The translations under genes were made by a program, and so were the position numbers. Below, piece by piece: positions 30,682 through 41,703 of a stretch of DNA of 64,000 nucleotides; the stretch's first letter is position 1, and each line of letters opens with the position of its first letter. The notes beneath the pieces were generated by a model. The model did not search any database. It saw only the letters and a program-made list of their open reading frames with translations, and was not told the origin of the DNA. The stretch is from Pseudomonas sp. GM74 (GTDB taxonomy: Bacteria; Pseudomonadota; Gammaproteobacteria; Pseudomonadales; Pseudomonadaceae): contig NZ_AKJG01000041.1 of NCBI RefSeq assembly GCF_000282455.1, positions 62,001-126,000 on the forward strand, written 5' to 3'.

Positions 30682-30751
30682 CCGCGGCCTAATTACGTGC
30701 GGTATTCAACAATAGTGTTGGGTGGCGGCACGCTAGCCTGAGGAAGACACC

Positions 30752-30970
30752 ATGAAAGCTGATATCCATCCAGAATACCCAGCAGTTGCTGTTACCTGCA
30801 GCTGCGGCAACAAGTTCGAAACCCGTTCGACCTTCGGCAAAGCCCTGGCGATCGACGTTTGCAACGAGTGCCACCCGTTCTACACCGGTAAGCAGAAGAC
30901 TCTGGACACTGGCGGCCGCGTTCAGCGCTTCGCCGACCGTTTCGGTGCTTTCGGCGCGAAAAAGGCCTAA
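30752..30970 (+). CDS. rpmE: 50S ribosomal protein L31
   Basis: The 72-residue ribosomal protein bridges the 50S and 30S subunits. It is the zinc-containing (C+) form, with cysteines in CSCG (16 and 18) and CNEC (37 and 40). A GAGGAAG Shine-Dalgarno lies about 6-12 bp upstream of the ATG. Its apparent terminator (31015-31044) is inside the 5' end of the next gene. Confidence 0.98.
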   Translation: MKADIHPEYPAVAVTCSCGNKFETRSTFGKALAIDVCNECHPFYTGKQKTLDTGGRVQRFADRFGAFGAKKA

Positions 30971-31011
30971 GGCCAATCAACTTGGGAAGCCGTTCCGGTT
31001 TTTCCATGCTG

Positions 31012-31794
31012 ATGAAAAAGGCGTCCCTCGCGGGCGCCTTTTTTATGTCCGCGATTTGGCTATCCGGCGCCCAGGCGTTTTGTCCGGCACCCGGCAGCCT
31101 GGCGCCCGTCGCGGTGCAGCGGGTGGTGGACGGCGACACCTTGCGCCTGAGCGATGGTCGCAGCGTGCGCATGATCGGCTTGAACACGCCGGAGCTGGGT
31201 AAGAATGGCCGCTCCGACGAACCGTTCGCCGTGGTCGCGCGCAAGCGACTCGAAGCCCTGGTGGCGGCGAGCGACGGGCAGGTTGGTTTGCTGCCCGGCA
31301 AAGAAAGCAAAGACCATTACGGCCGCACCCTGGCCCATGTCTACGGTGCCGATGGCGCCAACCTTGAAGCGCAAATGCTTGCCGAAGGCCTGGGTTTTCA
31401 GGTGGCCGTAGCGCCGAATGTCGATTTGGTCGCCTGTCAGCAAGCCGCGGAAAGCAGCGCTCGACAGGCCGGGCTCGGTGTGTGGCGCCAGTCGCCTGTA
31501 CTGAAGGCGGAGCAGATCAGCACTTCCGGCTTTGCCGTGCTCAGCGGTCGTGTGAGCAAGGTTCAACGCAATCGCGGCGGGGTTTGGATCGAATTGCAGG
31601 ATTCGGTTGTATTGAAGGTTGCGCCCAATCTCCTGGGACGCTTCGATGCAGCCTCGCTGGAACGGCTCGAAGGCAAGCAGATCGAGGCGCGCGGCTGGGT
31701 GCTGGATCGTTCGCGACGTGGCGGACTGAAAGAAGGCCAGGCGCGCTGGATGTTGCCCTTGACCGACCCGGCGATGTTTCAAATCATACAGTGA
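31012..31794 (+). CDS. secreted thermonuclease-like (SNase domain) protein
   Basis: The protein has a staphylococcal-nuclease fold and is probably exported. I prefer the ATG at 31012 (MKKASLAGAFF), which gives 260 residues and a good signal peptide ending SGAQA before FCPAP. An ATG at 31006 is equally close, and a TTG at 30982 is less likely. The SNase domain spans about residues 30-150: VQRVVDGDTLRLSDG, MIGLNTPELGK and DHYGRTLAHVYG carry the Asp, Arg and Glu pattern expected for Ca-dependent nuclease activity. A second, OB-like region follows (about 170-255). It starts 41 bp after rpmE, and the rpmE terminator overlaps its signal-peptide codons. Confidence 0.85.
   Translation: MKKASLAGAFFMSAIWLSGAQAFCPAPGSLAPVAVQRVVDGDTLRLSDGRSVRMIGLNTPELGKNGRSDEPFAVVARKRLEALVAASDGQVGLLPGKESKDHYGRTLAHVYGADGANLEAQMLAEGLGFQVAVAPNVDLVACQQAAESSARQAGLGVWRQSPVLKAEQISTSGFAVLSGRVSKVQRNRGGVWIELQDSVVLKVAPNLLGRFDAASLERLEGKQIEARGWVLDRSRRGGLKEGQARWMLPLTDPAMFQIIQ
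31015..31044 (+). terminator. intrinsic terminator of rpmE, inside the next CDS
   Basis: AAAAAGGCGTCCC (31015-31027), loop TCGC, and GGGCGCCTTTTTT (31032-31044) form a stem of 12 bp with one bulged T and a six-T run. The whole structure lies within codons 2-11 of the SNase-like protein. Confidence 0.85.
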
Positions 31795-31976
31795 TAAAAA
31801 ATTGTAGACATTTTTTCTGTCGATTGTGAACAGTCGATCCCTTGTGTTCCGTGGCTCTTGGCCCAAAGTCGTAGGGCCGGGCGCTTGACAGGGGTGACCG
31901 GTCAGTCTTGTGGGGATTTTGCGAGGCGCGTATCCTCGCTCACCAGTCTGTCCAACAGTAAAAGCGGAATGCCAAA

Positions 31977-33245
31977 ATGTCTGATCTGAAAACTGCCGCT
32001 CTCGAATATCACGCCAATCCTCGTCCAGGGAAGCTGAGTGTCGAGCTCACCAAGGCCACCGCTACCGCCCGCGACCTGTCGCTGGCCTACAGCCCGGGTG
32101 TAGCCGAACCAGTACGCGAGATCGCCCGCGATCCTGAACTGGCCTACAAGTACACCGGCAAAGGCAACCTGGTTGCAGTCATTTCCGATGGCACCGCGAT
32201 TCTCGGCCTGGGTAACCTCGGCCCATTGGCTTCCAAGCCAGTGATGGAAGGTAAAGGCGTACTGTTCAAGCGCTTCGCCGGCATCGACGTTTTCGACATC
32301 GAAGTCGACTCCGAAAGCCCGCAAGCCTTCATCGACACCGTCAAGCGCATCTCCATCACCTTCGGTGGCATCAACCTGGAAGACATCAAGGCACCAGAGT
32401 GCTTTGAAATCGAACGCGCTCTGATCGAACAGTGCGATATTCCGGTATTCCACGATGACCAGCACGGCACCGCTATCGTGACCGCCGCCGGCATGATCAA
32501 CGCCCTGGAAATCGCTGGCAAAACCCTGCCGGAAGCCAAGATCGTCTGCCTGGGTGCCGGCGCTGCCGCTATCTCCTGCATGAAGTTGCTGGTGAGCATG
32601 GGCGCCAACATCGAAAACATCTATATGGTCGACCGTACCGGCGTGATCCACTCCGGCCGTGACGACCTGAACCAGTACAAGGCTGTGTTCGCTCACGCGA
32701 CCGACAAGCGCACCCTGGCTGACGCCCTGCAAGGTGCTGACGTGTTCGTTGGCCTGTCCGGCCCGAACCTGCTGAGCGCTGAAGGCCTGCTGTCGATGGC
32801 GCCGAACCCGATCGTGTTCGCCTGCTCCAACCCTGATCCGGAAATCTCCCCGGAGCTGGCGCACGCTACCCGTAGCGACGTGATCATGGCCACCGGTCGT
32901 TCCGACTACCCGAACCAGGTCAACAACGTACTGGGCTTCCCGTTCATCTTCCGTGGTGCCCTGGACGTTCGCGCCAAGCGCATCAACGAAGAAATGAAAG
33001 TGGCTGCGGCCAACGCCCTGCGCGAACTGGCCAAGCTGCCAGTACCTCAGGAAGTGTGCGACGCCTACGGCGGCATCAAGCTGGAATTCGGTCGTGAGTA
33101 CATCATTCCCAAGCCAATGGATGCCCGTCTGATCACCCTGATCTCCGATGCCGTGGCCAAAGCCGCTATCGAGACCGGTGTGGCGACCCTGCCGTATCCG
33201 AAGAACTACCCGCTCAAAAGCGTGGATGACGTGTTCAACGGCTAA
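31977..33245 (+). CDS. maeB: malic enzyme (malate to pyruvate, decarboxylating)
   Basis: The 422-residue enzyme oxidatively decarboxylates malate to pyruvate, linking the TCA cycle to pyruvate and NAD(P)H supply. Visible are the family block AYSPGVAEPVREIA, VFHDDQHGTAIV around the metal site, and the Rossmann GAGAAAISCMKLL. It lacks the C-terminal phosphotransacetylase-like domain of the E. coli MaeB long form. The assignment to the NADP-type maeB rests on its position next to ponA, as in P. aeruginosa. A weak promoter candidate (TTGTGG at 31908, 17 bp, TATCCT at 31931) precedes it. Confidence 0.9.
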   Translation: MSDLKTAALEYHANPRPGKLSVELTKATATARDLSLAYSPGVAEPVREIARDPELAYKYTGKGNLVAVISDGTAILGLGNLGPLASKPVMEGKGVLFKRFAGIDVFDIEVDSESPQAFIDTVKRISITFGGINLEDIKAPECFEIERALIEQCDIPVFHDDQHGTAIVTAAGMINALEIAGKTLPEAKIVCLGAGAAAISCMKLLVSMGANIENIYMVDRTGVIHSGRDDLNQYKAVFAHATDKRTLADALQGADVFVGLSGPNLLSAEGLLSMAPNPIVFACSNPDPEISPELAHATRSDVIMATGRSDYPNQVNNVLGFPFIFRGALDVRAKRINEEMKVAAANALRELAKLPVPQEVCDAYGGIKLEFGREYIIPKPMDARLITLISDAVAKAAIETGVATLPYPKNYPLKSVDDVFNG

Positions 33246-33268
33246 GCCGTTGTAGCGCTTCAACCGAT

Positions 33269-33299
33269 AGCCCCGGCTCATTTGAGTCGGGGCTTTTTA
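33269..33299 (+). terminator. intrinsic terminator of maeB
   Basis: AGCCCCGGCTCA and TGAGTCGGGGCT form a 12-bp stem with one mismatch, followed by TTTTTATT, 24 bp after the maeB stop. Confidence 0.9.
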
Positions 33300-33328
33300 T
33301 TGCCTGCTGCTTATGTGTTGTCTGTACA

Positions 33329-33430
33329 GGCCTCTTCGCGGGCAAGCCCGCTCCCACAGGGTCGGAGGTGCACATAAACCCTGTGTTCACCATCGCCCAC
33401 TGTGGGAGCGGGCTTGCCCGCGAAGAGGCC
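33329..33430. repeat. REP pair (BIME) with 30-bp perfect arms
   Basis: GGCCTCTTCGCGGGCAAGCC at 33329 begins a 30-bp arm whose exact complement ends at 33430. It sits between the terminators of the converging maeB and ponA genes. Confidence 0.93.
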
Positions 33431-33457
33431 GGGCGAATCAATGCAAAACTTGCAGGC

Positions 33458-33495
33458 AAAAAAAGCCCTGCACTTCTCTCGAAGACAGGGCTTTT
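33458..33495 (-). terminator. intrinsic terminator of ponA
   Basis: On the minus strand AAAAGCCCTG and CAGGGCTTTTTTT flank a 15-nt loop. The seven-base run (A's at 33458-33464 on the plus strand) ends the ponA transcript 18 bp after its stop. Confidence 0.85.
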
Positions 33496-33512
33496 GGGTG
33501 TTGCCGGTGTGA

Positions 33513-35957
33513 TCAGAACAAATCGATCGGCGCCGCTTCATCCGCTGGCAGCGGGCTGCCCGGGGCCAGGCCATTGCCGATCTCGTCGATCGACGGCGGC
33601 GTATCTTCGGCCTTGAACAGTTCGAAGTATGCCCCTGGCGTGCCCGGGCTGGCCGCGCGGCCGCTGATTGGATCGACTCGCAGGCTAAGGATGCCTTCGG
33701 GCTCCGGTTGCGTATGTGGCGGTTTGCCTTTGAGCGCGGCGCCCATGTAGTTCATCCATATCGGCAGTGCGACGGTGCCGCCGAATTCCTTGCGACCCAG
33801 GCTTTCCGGTTGATCGAAACCGGTCCACACGGTCGTCACGTAATCGGCGTTGTAACCGGAGAACCAGGCGTCCTTGGATTCGTTGGTCGTACCGGTCTTG
33901 CCGGCAATGTCAGGACGGCCCAGGGCCAGCGCGCGACGACCGGTGCCGAGCTTGATCACGTCCTCAAGCATGCTGTTGAGGATGTACGTGGTGCGCCCGT
34001 CAACGATGCGTTCGGCCACGGCGGGTGCTTGTGGCGTCGGCGTAGTGCCTGGGGTTTCGCCCGGCGTTGCGTTGACCGTGAAGGCTTGAGGGGCGCTTGG
34101 CGCGGCAATGCCATCGCTGGCGGCGCCGCCCTGAGGCACGCTCGGCGGGTTGGCGACGAACAGCGTGTCGCCGTTGCGGCTTTCAATCCTGTCGATGATG
34201 TACGGGGTGATCTTGTAGCCGCCGTTGGCGAAGGTGCTCCAGCCGGTGGCGATTTCCATCGGCGTCAGGGTCGCGGTGCCCAGCGCCAGGGACAGGTTGG
34301 GTGGCAGGTCCTGTTTGTTGAAGCCGAAGCGCGTGATGTAGTCGATGGTCTTGCCGACGCCCATCGCCTGCAGCAAGCGGATCGACACCAGGTTGCGCGA
34401 CTTGTACAGGGCTTCACGCAGGCGAATCGGGCCGAGGAAGGTGTTGGTGTCGTTCTTCGGACGCCAGACCTTGTCCAGGTATTCGTCGACAAACACGATC
34501 GGTGCGTCGTTCACCAGGCTGGAGGCGGTGTAGCCGCTATCCAGTGCGGCAGCGTAGACGAACGGTTTGAAGCTCGAGCCCGGCTGGCGCTTGGCCTGCA
34601 ACGCGCGGTTGTAGTTGCTCTGCTCGAAGGCGAAACCGCCGACCAGCGAACGAATGGCGCCGTTCTGTGGGTCCAGGGACACCAGCGCGCCCTGGGCTTG
34701 CGGGATCTGGCTGAACTTCAGCGAGTTGTCCGGCTGACGCTGTACGCGAATCAGATCGCCGACCTGGGCCACGTCCGAGGGTTGTTTCGGGTTGGCGCCC
34801 ATGCTGTTGGTATTCAGGAACGGCCGGGCCCACTTCATGGTGTCCCAGTTCACGTGTTCCTGGCCGGTGCGGGTCAGCACTTGCAGGCCGTTCTTGTCGA
34901 CCTGGGTCACGATGGCCGGTTCCAGGCCGCTGATGGTGCGTTGTTTGGTCAGCTCGGTTGCCCAGGCTTCGCGAGTCTTGCCCGGCAGTCGTGACTCGGG
35001 CCCGCGATAGCCGTGGCGCTGATCGTAGGTCATCAGGCCTTCGTGGACCGCGGTGTTGGCCAGTTCCTGAAGGTCGCTCGGCACCGTGGTGGTGACGCGG
35101 AAGCCTTCGGTATACGCGTCGCTGCCATAACGCCCGACCATTTCGGCGCGGGCCATTTCGGCGATGTACGGGGCGTTCACTTCCGGGGTCGGCACGTGAT
35201 AGCTGGCGTTCAGCGGCTCGTTAACCGCGGCGGTGTAGTCGGCCTCGCTGATTTTGCCGAGCTTGTACATGCGCCCCAGGATCCAGTCGCGACGCTCCTT
35301 GCTGCGTGCCGGGTTGGCCAGAGGGTTGAAGCGCGACGGCGCTTTGGGCAGGCCGGCGATCATCGCCATTTGCGCCAGGCTGACATCGCGGATCGATTTG
35401 CCGTAATAGACCTGTGCGGCCGCCTCGATGCCGTAGGCACGGTTACCCAGGTAGATCTTGTTGACGTAGAGCTCGAGGATCTCGTCCTTGGTCAATTGGC
35501 GTTCGATCTGCAGGGCCAGCAGGATCTCGGTGGTCTTGCGCGAAAAGCTGCGTTCGCTGGACAGGAAGAAGTTCTTCGCCACCTGCATGGTGATCGTGCT
35601 GCCGCCGGACTGGATGTGTCCGCTTTTGACCAGTTGGGTCGCGGCACGCATCAGGCTGCTCGGATCGACGCCGTAGTGATTGGCGAAATTGTCGTCTTCA
35701 GCACTTAGTAACGCATTGATGAAATTGGGGGGAATGTCGGCGAAACGGATCGGTGTACGGCGCATTTCGCCAAATTCTGCGATCAACTTGTTATCGCTGC
35801 TGTAGACCCGCAAAGGGATCTGCAACTGGATGCTTCTCAGCGCCTCCACGGACGGAAGTCCGGGACTAAGGTAAAGGTACGCCCCGCTCAGACCCAGAAG
35901 GAGTCCGCAGAAAACCGCGACGATGGACCAACCGAAAAACTTCAGCAGACGAATCAA
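33513..35957 (-). CDS. ponA: penicillin-binding protein 1A (bifunctional transglycosylase/transpeptidase)
   Basis: PBP1A polymerises and cross-links peptidoglycan in the periplasm. I start at the TTG at 35957 (read MIRLLKFFGW), giving 814 residues with a normal N-terminal membrane anchor; the frame stays open a further 64 codons upstream but these look non-coding. The GT51 domain has ALLSAEDDNF and GGSTITMQVAKN. The transpeptidase domain has SSFK (active serine), KSRN and KTGTT. The ending GAPIDLF-like DEAAPIDLF is as in P. aeruginosa PonA. It is divergent from pilM, the conserved arrangement. Confidence 0.96.
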   Translation of the reverse strand: MIRLLKFFGWSIVAVFCGLLLGLSGAYLYLSPGLPSVEALRSIQLQIPLRVYSSDNKLIAEFGEMRRTPIRFADIPPNFINALLSAEDDNFANHYGVDPSSLMRAATQLVKSGHIQSGGSTITMQVAKNFFLSSERSFSRKTTEILLALQIERQLTKDEILELYVNKIYLGNRAYGIEAAAQVYYGKSIRDVSLAQMAMIAGLPKAPSRFNPLANPARSKERRDWILGRMYKLGKISEADYTAAVNEPLNASYHVPTPEVNAPYIAEMARAEMVGRYGSDAYTEGFRVTTTVPSDLQELANTAVHEGLMTYDQRHGYRGPESRLPGKTREAWATELTKQRTISGLEPAIVTQVDKNGLQVLTRTGQEHVNWDTMKWARPFLNTNSMGANPKQPSDVAQVGDLIRVQRQPDNSLKFSQIPQAQGALVSLDPQNGAIRSLVGGFAFEQSNYNRALQAKRQPGSSFKPFVYAAALDSGYTASSLVNDAPIVFVDEYLDKVWRPKNDTNTFLGPIRLREALYKSRNLVSIRLLQAMGVGKTIDYITRFGFNKQDLPPNLSLALGTATLTPMEIATGWSTFANGGYKITPYIIDRIESRNGDTLFVANPPSVPQGGAASDGIAAPSAPQAFTVNATPGETPGTTPTPQAPAVAERIVDGRTTYILNSMLEDVIKLGTGRRALALGRPDIAGKTGTTNESKDAWFSGYNADYVTTVWTGFDQPESLGRKEFGGTVALPIWMNYMGAALKGKPPHTQPEPEGILSLRVDPISGRAASPGTPGAYFELFKAEDTPPSIDEIGNGLAPGSPLPADEAAPIDLF

Positions 35958-36144
35958 GGCTTTTGGATATCCAGGGTAAAAAATGAATTGGGCAACAGGG
36001 TTCAGGCTAAATGAGAACGACCCGCGCTTGAGCAAATGCGGAAAAAAACGCTGGGCATTATAAGCATTTTTCTGATCGGGAGCGTGGCTGGCGCTGCTGT
36101 CAAGACGGGCGGATTGAACGCAATGGACATTGCAGAGTCCGTAA

Positions 36145-37235
<1,091 letters not shown>

Positions 37236-37236
<1 letters not shown>

Positions 37237-37802
37237 TGGCGCGGATCAACCTTTTACCCTGGCGCGAAGAGCGGCGTGAAGTTCGCCGCAAGCGTTTCCT
37301 GCTGGTCCTGGCGACGGCAATGGTGGGCGCGATGGGTGCGGTGCTGGTCGTGAATCAGGTCATCAGCGGTGCCATCGACCGGCAAGTCGCCCGTAACGAT
37401 TACATCGGCAAGCAAATCGCCGTGATCGATGGGCGGATCGCACAGATCAATGATCTCAAGTCGCGCCGTCAGCAACTGGTCGAGCGCATGGGCGTCATCC
37501 AGGACTTGCAAGGCAATCGCCAGATCAGCGGGCGAGTATTTGACCAGCTGGTACGAGCCCTGCCCGACGGCGTGTATTTCACCGAAGTGAAAATGACCGC
37601 AAAGACCTTGTCCATCACTGGCGCCGCGCAATCCAACAACCGTGTTTCAGAGTTGATGCGCAACCTCGAGGCATCGGACTGGTTCGATGCGCCGAGCCTG
37701 ACCGAAGTCAAGGCCACGGCCGCCGGTCAGGTGGAGCAGGCCAACGTCTTCCAGTTGACCGTTCGTCAGACTCAGCCCCTAGCACCGGAGGGGGGCAAAT
37801 GA
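37236..37802 (+). CDS. pilN: type IV pilus assembly protein PilN
   Basis: PilN is a bitopic inner-membrane protein of 188 residues. The conserved cytoplasmic INLLPWREE motif binds PilM, a membrane helix follows (about 22-45; LVLATAMVGAMGAVLVVNQV), then a coiled coil and a ferredoxin-like periplasmic domain that pairs with PilO. It overlaps pilM by one base and pilO by four. Confidence 0.95.
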
Positions 37803-38422
37803 GCCTGTCGGAATGGTTCGAAGGGCTGCGCAAGATCGACATCAATGATCTGGATACCAGCAACATGGGTTCCTGGCCGCCGGTGATCAAGTTTCTGGTG
37901 GCCGGTTTGTTCGTGCTTCTGGTGCTGGCCTTTGGCTACAGCTTTTCCACCCGCGACCTTGTGGGGCAGCTCGATCTCAAGCGCGAAGAAGAGTCGACCC
38001 TCAAGGAGCAGTTCGGCTACAAAGCCCGCATGGCGGCGAATCTGGATCTCTACACCCGGCAGCTGAAGGAGATGGAGAGCGCCTTCGTCGTGCTGTTGCG
38101 GCAACTGCCCGGTGACACCGAAGTGCCTGGCTTGCTGGAAGACATCACCCGTACGGGCCTGGGTAGCGGCCTGGAGTTCGAAGAGATCAAGTTGCTGCCG
38201 GAGGTCGCCCAGCCGTTCTATATCGAACTGCCGATCCAGATCACGGTCACCGGGGATTACCACGATCTGGCCACCTTCGTCAGTGGTGTGGCCGGGTTAC
38301 CGCGAATCGTCACCTTGCACGATTTCGATCTTGCGCCCGTCAGCCCCGAGGGTGGTCCGAAGCTGCGCTTGACCATCCTCGCCAAGACCTACCGCTACAA
38401 CGACAAGGGACAGCATCAATGA
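37799..38422 (+). CDS. pilO: type IV pilus assembly protein PilO
   Basis: PilO is the 207-residue inner-membrane partner of PilN. It has a short cytoplasmic N-terminus, one membrane helix (VIKFLVAGLFVLLVLAFGYS), a coiled coil and a periplasmic ferredoxin-like domain. It links the PilM/N platform to PilP and the secretin. It overlaps pilN and pilP by four bases each. Confidence 0.95.
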   Translation: MSLSEWFEGLRKIDINDLDTSNMGSWPPVIKFLVAGLFVLLVLAFGYSFSTRDLVGQLDLKREEESTLKEQFGYKARMAANLDLYTRQLKEMESAFVVLLRQLPGDTEVPGLLEDITRTGLGSGLEFEEIKLLPEVAQPFYIELPIQITVTGDYHDLATFVSGVAGLPRIVTLHDFDLAPVSPEGGPKLRLTILAKTYRYNDKGQHQ

Positions 38423-38946
38423 GTCCGGCACGTTGTTTTTCGGTGATGGTGTTTTTGTCTGCCCTGTCCGGTTGTGGCGCAGGCGATGACTACACCGATC
38501 TGGATGCGTACATGAACGAAATGCGCCTGCACGGGCCGGGGAGGATTGAACCCACGCCGGTATTTCGGTCCTACCCTGCATTCACTTACAACGCAGCGAA
38601 TCTGCGCAGCCCGTTTTCACCGCAGATCAGCACTGATCCGGCGGCCCGACGGCGGGGTTCGCATAACGTCAAACCCGACCCGGACCGGGTCAAACAGTAC
38701 CTCGAAGGCTTCAACATCGAGCAGTTTGAAATGGTCGGCACCCTTTCCAATGCAACGGGCGCTTATGCCTTGCTGCGCGGGGCGGGTGGGGTGCACCGGC
38801 TGAAAGTCGGCGATTACCTGGGGCGTAACGACGGACGGATCGTTGCGATCAGCGGCTCTCAAGTCGATGTGGTTGAAATTGTCCCTGATGGTCAGGGAGC
38901 TTGGCTGGAGCGTCCCCGGACCATTTCCTTGAAAGAGCACTCATAG
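38419..38946 (+). CDS. pilP: type IV pilus lipoprotein PilP
   Basis: The 175-residue protein has a lipobox-like LSGC around residue 18 (SALSGCGAGDD), so it is predicted to be lipid-anchored on the inner membrane. A disordered linker leads to a beta-sandwich HR-like domain (about 90-165; GVHRLKVGDYLGRNDGRI) that contacts PilQ, similar to GspC in type II secretion. It overlaps pilO by 4 bp and is followed by pilQ after 13 bp. Confidence 0.94.
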   Translation: MSPARCFSVMVFLSALSGCGAGDDYTDLDAYMNEMRLHGPGRIEPTPVFRSYPAFTYNAANLRSPFSPQISTDPAARRRGSHNVKPDPDRVKQYLEGFNIEQFEMVGTLSNATGAYALLRGAGGVHRLKVGDYLGRNDGRIVAISGSQVDVVEIVPDGQGAWLERPRTISLKEHS

Positions 38947-38959
38947 TGGAACTCCAATA

Positions 38960-41029
38960 ATGAACAGGATTCTCTCCACCATCGGCCTTTCGCTATGGAT
39001 AGCGTTGTTGTCGTCGATGGTACAAGCGGCCAACCTCAAGGCGCTGGATGTCGCTGCGCTGCCAGGTGACCGTGTCGAGTTGAAGTTGTCGTTCGATGCG
39101 CCGCCCCCGGTGCCCCACGGCTACACGACGGATTCGCCGGCCCGGATTGCCCTGGATTTGCCGGGTGTCGCCAGTCAGTTGGCCAGCAAGACTCGCGATC
39201 TCGGCAGTGGAAATGCCCGCAGTGCGACGGTTGTGGAAGCCCGGGACCGTACGCGGCTGATCATCAATCTGACCCAGCCGGCCCCGTATGATTCGCGAGT
39301 TGAAGGCAACAATCTGCTGGTAGTTGTCGGGCAGGGGGGCAAACCGTCGACATCCAGGCCGGCGGCCACAGCAACGCCGGTTCCGGCGCGAGCCGCGGCG
39401 ACGGTAGGCAAGGCCATTCGGGGTGTGGATTTCCAGCGGGGAACCCAGGGCGAAGGCAACGTGGTGATCGACTTGTCGGATCCATCGATTGCGCCCGACA
39501 TACAAGAGCGCGAGGGCAGGATCATCGTCGGATTTGCCAAAACCCGATTGCCCGAGCGGTTGCGCGTGCGTCTGGACGTGAAGGATTTCGCCACGCCTGT
39601 GCAGTTCGTCAATGCCAGCGAGAGCGGCGATCGAGCCACCATCAGCATCGAGCCCGGCGGCACGTTCGATTACTCGACCTATCAGACTGACAATAAGCTC
39701 ACGGTCAGCGTTCGCCCGGCGACAGTCGATGAGCTGCAAAAGCGCAATGCCGGGCAACAGGCCTACAGCGGCGAGAAACTTTCGCTGAATTTCCAGGACA
39801 TCGATGTGCGCTCGGTGCTGCAACTGATCGCCGATTTCACCAACCTCAATCTGGTGGCCAGCGACACGGTCCAGGGGGGAATTACCCTGCGCCTGCAGAA
39901 CGTGCCGTGGGATCAGGCGCTGGATCTGGTGTTGAAAACCAAGGGGCTGGACAAGCGCAAGGTCGGCAATGTCCTGCTGGTTGCGCCGGCCGATGAAATT
40001 GCTGCCCGTGAGCGTCAGGAGCTCGAATCGCAGAAGCAGATTGCCGATCTGGCACCGTTGCGTCGGGAGCTGTTGCAGGTCAATTACGCCAAGGCGGCGG
40101 ACATCGCCAAGCTCTTCCAGTCGGTGACCAGTGCCGAAGCGAAACCCGACGGACGGGGCTCGATCACCGTTGATGAACGCACCAACAACATCATTGCCTA
40201 CCAGACCCAGGACCGGCTGGACGAGCTGCGCAGGATCGTCACGCAACTGGATATCCCGGTGCGCCAGGTGATGATCGAGGCGCGGATCGTCGAAGCCAAC
40301 GTCGACTACGACAAAAGCCTTGGGGTGCGTTGGGGTGGTTCGATACAGAACAAGGGCAACTGGAACACCTCCGGCGTCAGCAATGGGCTCAATGGGTCAT
40401 CGACCATCGGCACGCCCGGCAGTACCAGCACCAACTCACCGTTCGTCGACATGGGCGTAGCCAACAACACCTCGGGAATCGGCATCGCGTTCATCACCGA
40501 TAACGTCTTGCTGGACCTGGAGCTGACGGCCATGGAGAAAACCGGCAACGGGGAAATCGTCTCGCAACCCAAGGTGGTCACGTCCGACAAGGAAACCGCG
40601 AAAATCCTCAAGGGCACCGAGATTCCCTATCAGGAAGCCAGTTCCAGCGGCGCGACGTCGGTGTCGTTCAAGGAGGCTTCGCTGTCGCTGGAGGTGACGC
40701 CTCAGATCACGCCCGACAACCGGATCATTATGGAGGTCAAGGTCACCAAGGACGAACCGGACTTCCTGAACAAGGTCCAGGATGTACCGCCCATCAAGAA
40801 AAACGAAGTCAACGCCAAGGTCCTGGTCAACGATGGCGAGACCATCGTCATTGGCGGCGTTTTCTCAAATACTCAGAGCAAGGTTGTAGATAAGGTGCCA
40901 TTTCTTGGCGATGTGCCGTATCTTGGCCGCCTTTTCCGGCGTGATGTGGTTTCGGAGAAAAAATCCGAGCTGTTGGTATTCCTCACTCCGCGTATCATGA
41001 ATAATCAGGCGATTGCTGTGAGTCATTGA
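38960..41029 (+). CDS. pilQ: type IV pilus secretin PilQ
   Basis: PilQ is the outer-membrane gate of the type IV pilus. The 689-residue protein has a signal peptide (ending VQA), two N-terminal AMIN domains that bind peptidoglycan, N0 and N1 domains ([20 protein letters not shown]), and a C-terminal secretin domain with [17 protein letters not shown] near the end. It is the second secretin in this window; the other is the type II secretin at about 55-57 kb. aroK follows after 4 bp. Confidence 0.96.
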   Translation: MNRILSTIGLSLWIALLSSMVQAANLKALDVAALPGDRVELKLSFDAPPPVPHGYTTDSPARIALDLPGVASQLASKTRDLGSGNARSATVVEARDRTRLIINLTQPAPYDSRVEGNNLLVVVGQGGKPSTSRPAATATPVPARAAATVGKAIRGVDFQRGTQGEGNVVIDLSDPSIAPDIQEREGRIIVGFAKTRLPERLRVRLDVKDFATPVQFVNASESGDRATISIEPGGTFDYSTYQTDNKLTVSVRPATVDELQKRNAGQQAYSGEKLSLNFQDIDVRSVLQLIADFTNLNLVASDTVQGGITLRLQNVPWDQALDLVLKTKGLDKRKVGNVLLVAPADEIAARERQELESQKQIADLAPLRRELLQVNYAKAADIAKLFQSVTSAEAKPDGRGSITVDERTNNIIAYQTQDRLDELRRIVTQLDIPVRQVMIEARIVEANVDYDKSLGVRWGGSIQNKGNWNTSGVSNGLNGSSTIGTPGSTSTNSPFVDMGVANNTSGIGIAFITDNVLLDLELTAMEKTGNGEIVSQPKVVTSDKETAKILKGTEIPYQEASSSGATSVSFKEASLSLEVTPQITPDNRIIMEVKVTKDEPDFLNKVQDVPPIKKNEVNAKVLVNDGETIVIGGVFSNTQSKVVDKVPFLGDVPYLGRLFRRDVVSEKKSELLVFLTPRIMNNQAIAVSH

Positions 41030-41033
41030 TTCT

Positions 41034-41552
41034 GTGCGAAATTTGATTCTTGTTGGACCGATGGGGGCTGGAAAAAGCACCATCGGCCGGTTGCTGGCCA
41101 AAGAGCTGCGCCTGCCATTCAAAGATTCCGATAAGGAAATTGAATTGCGCACGGGCGCCAATATCCCTTGGATCTTCGATAAGGAAGGCGAACCGGGCTT
41201 TCGTGATCGCGAGCAGGCAATGATTGCCGAGCTGTGCGATTACGACGGAGTGGTGCTGGCGACAGGCGGGGGCGCGGTCATGCGCGAAGCCAATCGTCGG
41301 GCACTGCATGCCGGTGGGCGAGTGGTTTATCTGCATGCGTCGGTCGAGCAGCAGGTCGGCCGCACGGCCCGTGACCGCAATCGGCCATTGTTGCGTACCG
41401 CCGATCCAGCCAAGACCCTTCGGGATCTGCTGGCGATCCGCGATCCGCTTTATCGGGAAATTGCCGACCTGGTGGTCGAAACAGATGAGCGGCCGCCACG
41501 AATGGTCGTACTCGACATTCTGGAGCGCCTGCAGCAGCTGCCACCCCGTTAA
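41034..41552 (+). CDS. aroK: shikimate kinase
   Basis: AroK phosphorylates shikimate with ATP, the fifth step of chorismate synthesis. The 172-residue P-loop kinase starts at a GTG (41034) and has Walker A GPMGAGKS, the DSD shikimate site, and ATGGGAV. RNRPLL is the lid region. It begins 4 bp after pilQ, and aroB follows 151 bp downstream, the widespread pilQ-aroK-aroB order of gammaproteobacteria. Confidence 0.97.
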   Translation: MRNLILVGPMGAGKSTIGRLLAKELRLPFKDSDKEIELRTGANIPWIFDKEGEPGFRDREQAMIAELCDYDGVVLATGGGAVMREANRRALHAGGRVVYLHASVEQQVGRTARDRNRPLLRTADPAKTLRDLLAIRDPLYREIADLVVETDERPPRMVVLDILERLQQLPPR

Positions 41553-41703
41553 AGCGCCGCGCGAAATGCGCTATCCTCGGCGTCCTGCCATGACCGTACA
41601 AGGTTGTGGCGGAAGGCTACCGAACGGCGTCACACCAGCAGAGGCCGCGGACATTGGTTAATTCAAGGCAAGACGCCTGATTCCATCTTCACTGTGGGGA
41701 CAC

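Noticed and set aside
31902..33281. 459-codon open frame antisense to maeB spanning the whole gene
   Set aside because: It mirrors maeB codon by codon and has no start context or recognisable domain; it is a shadow.
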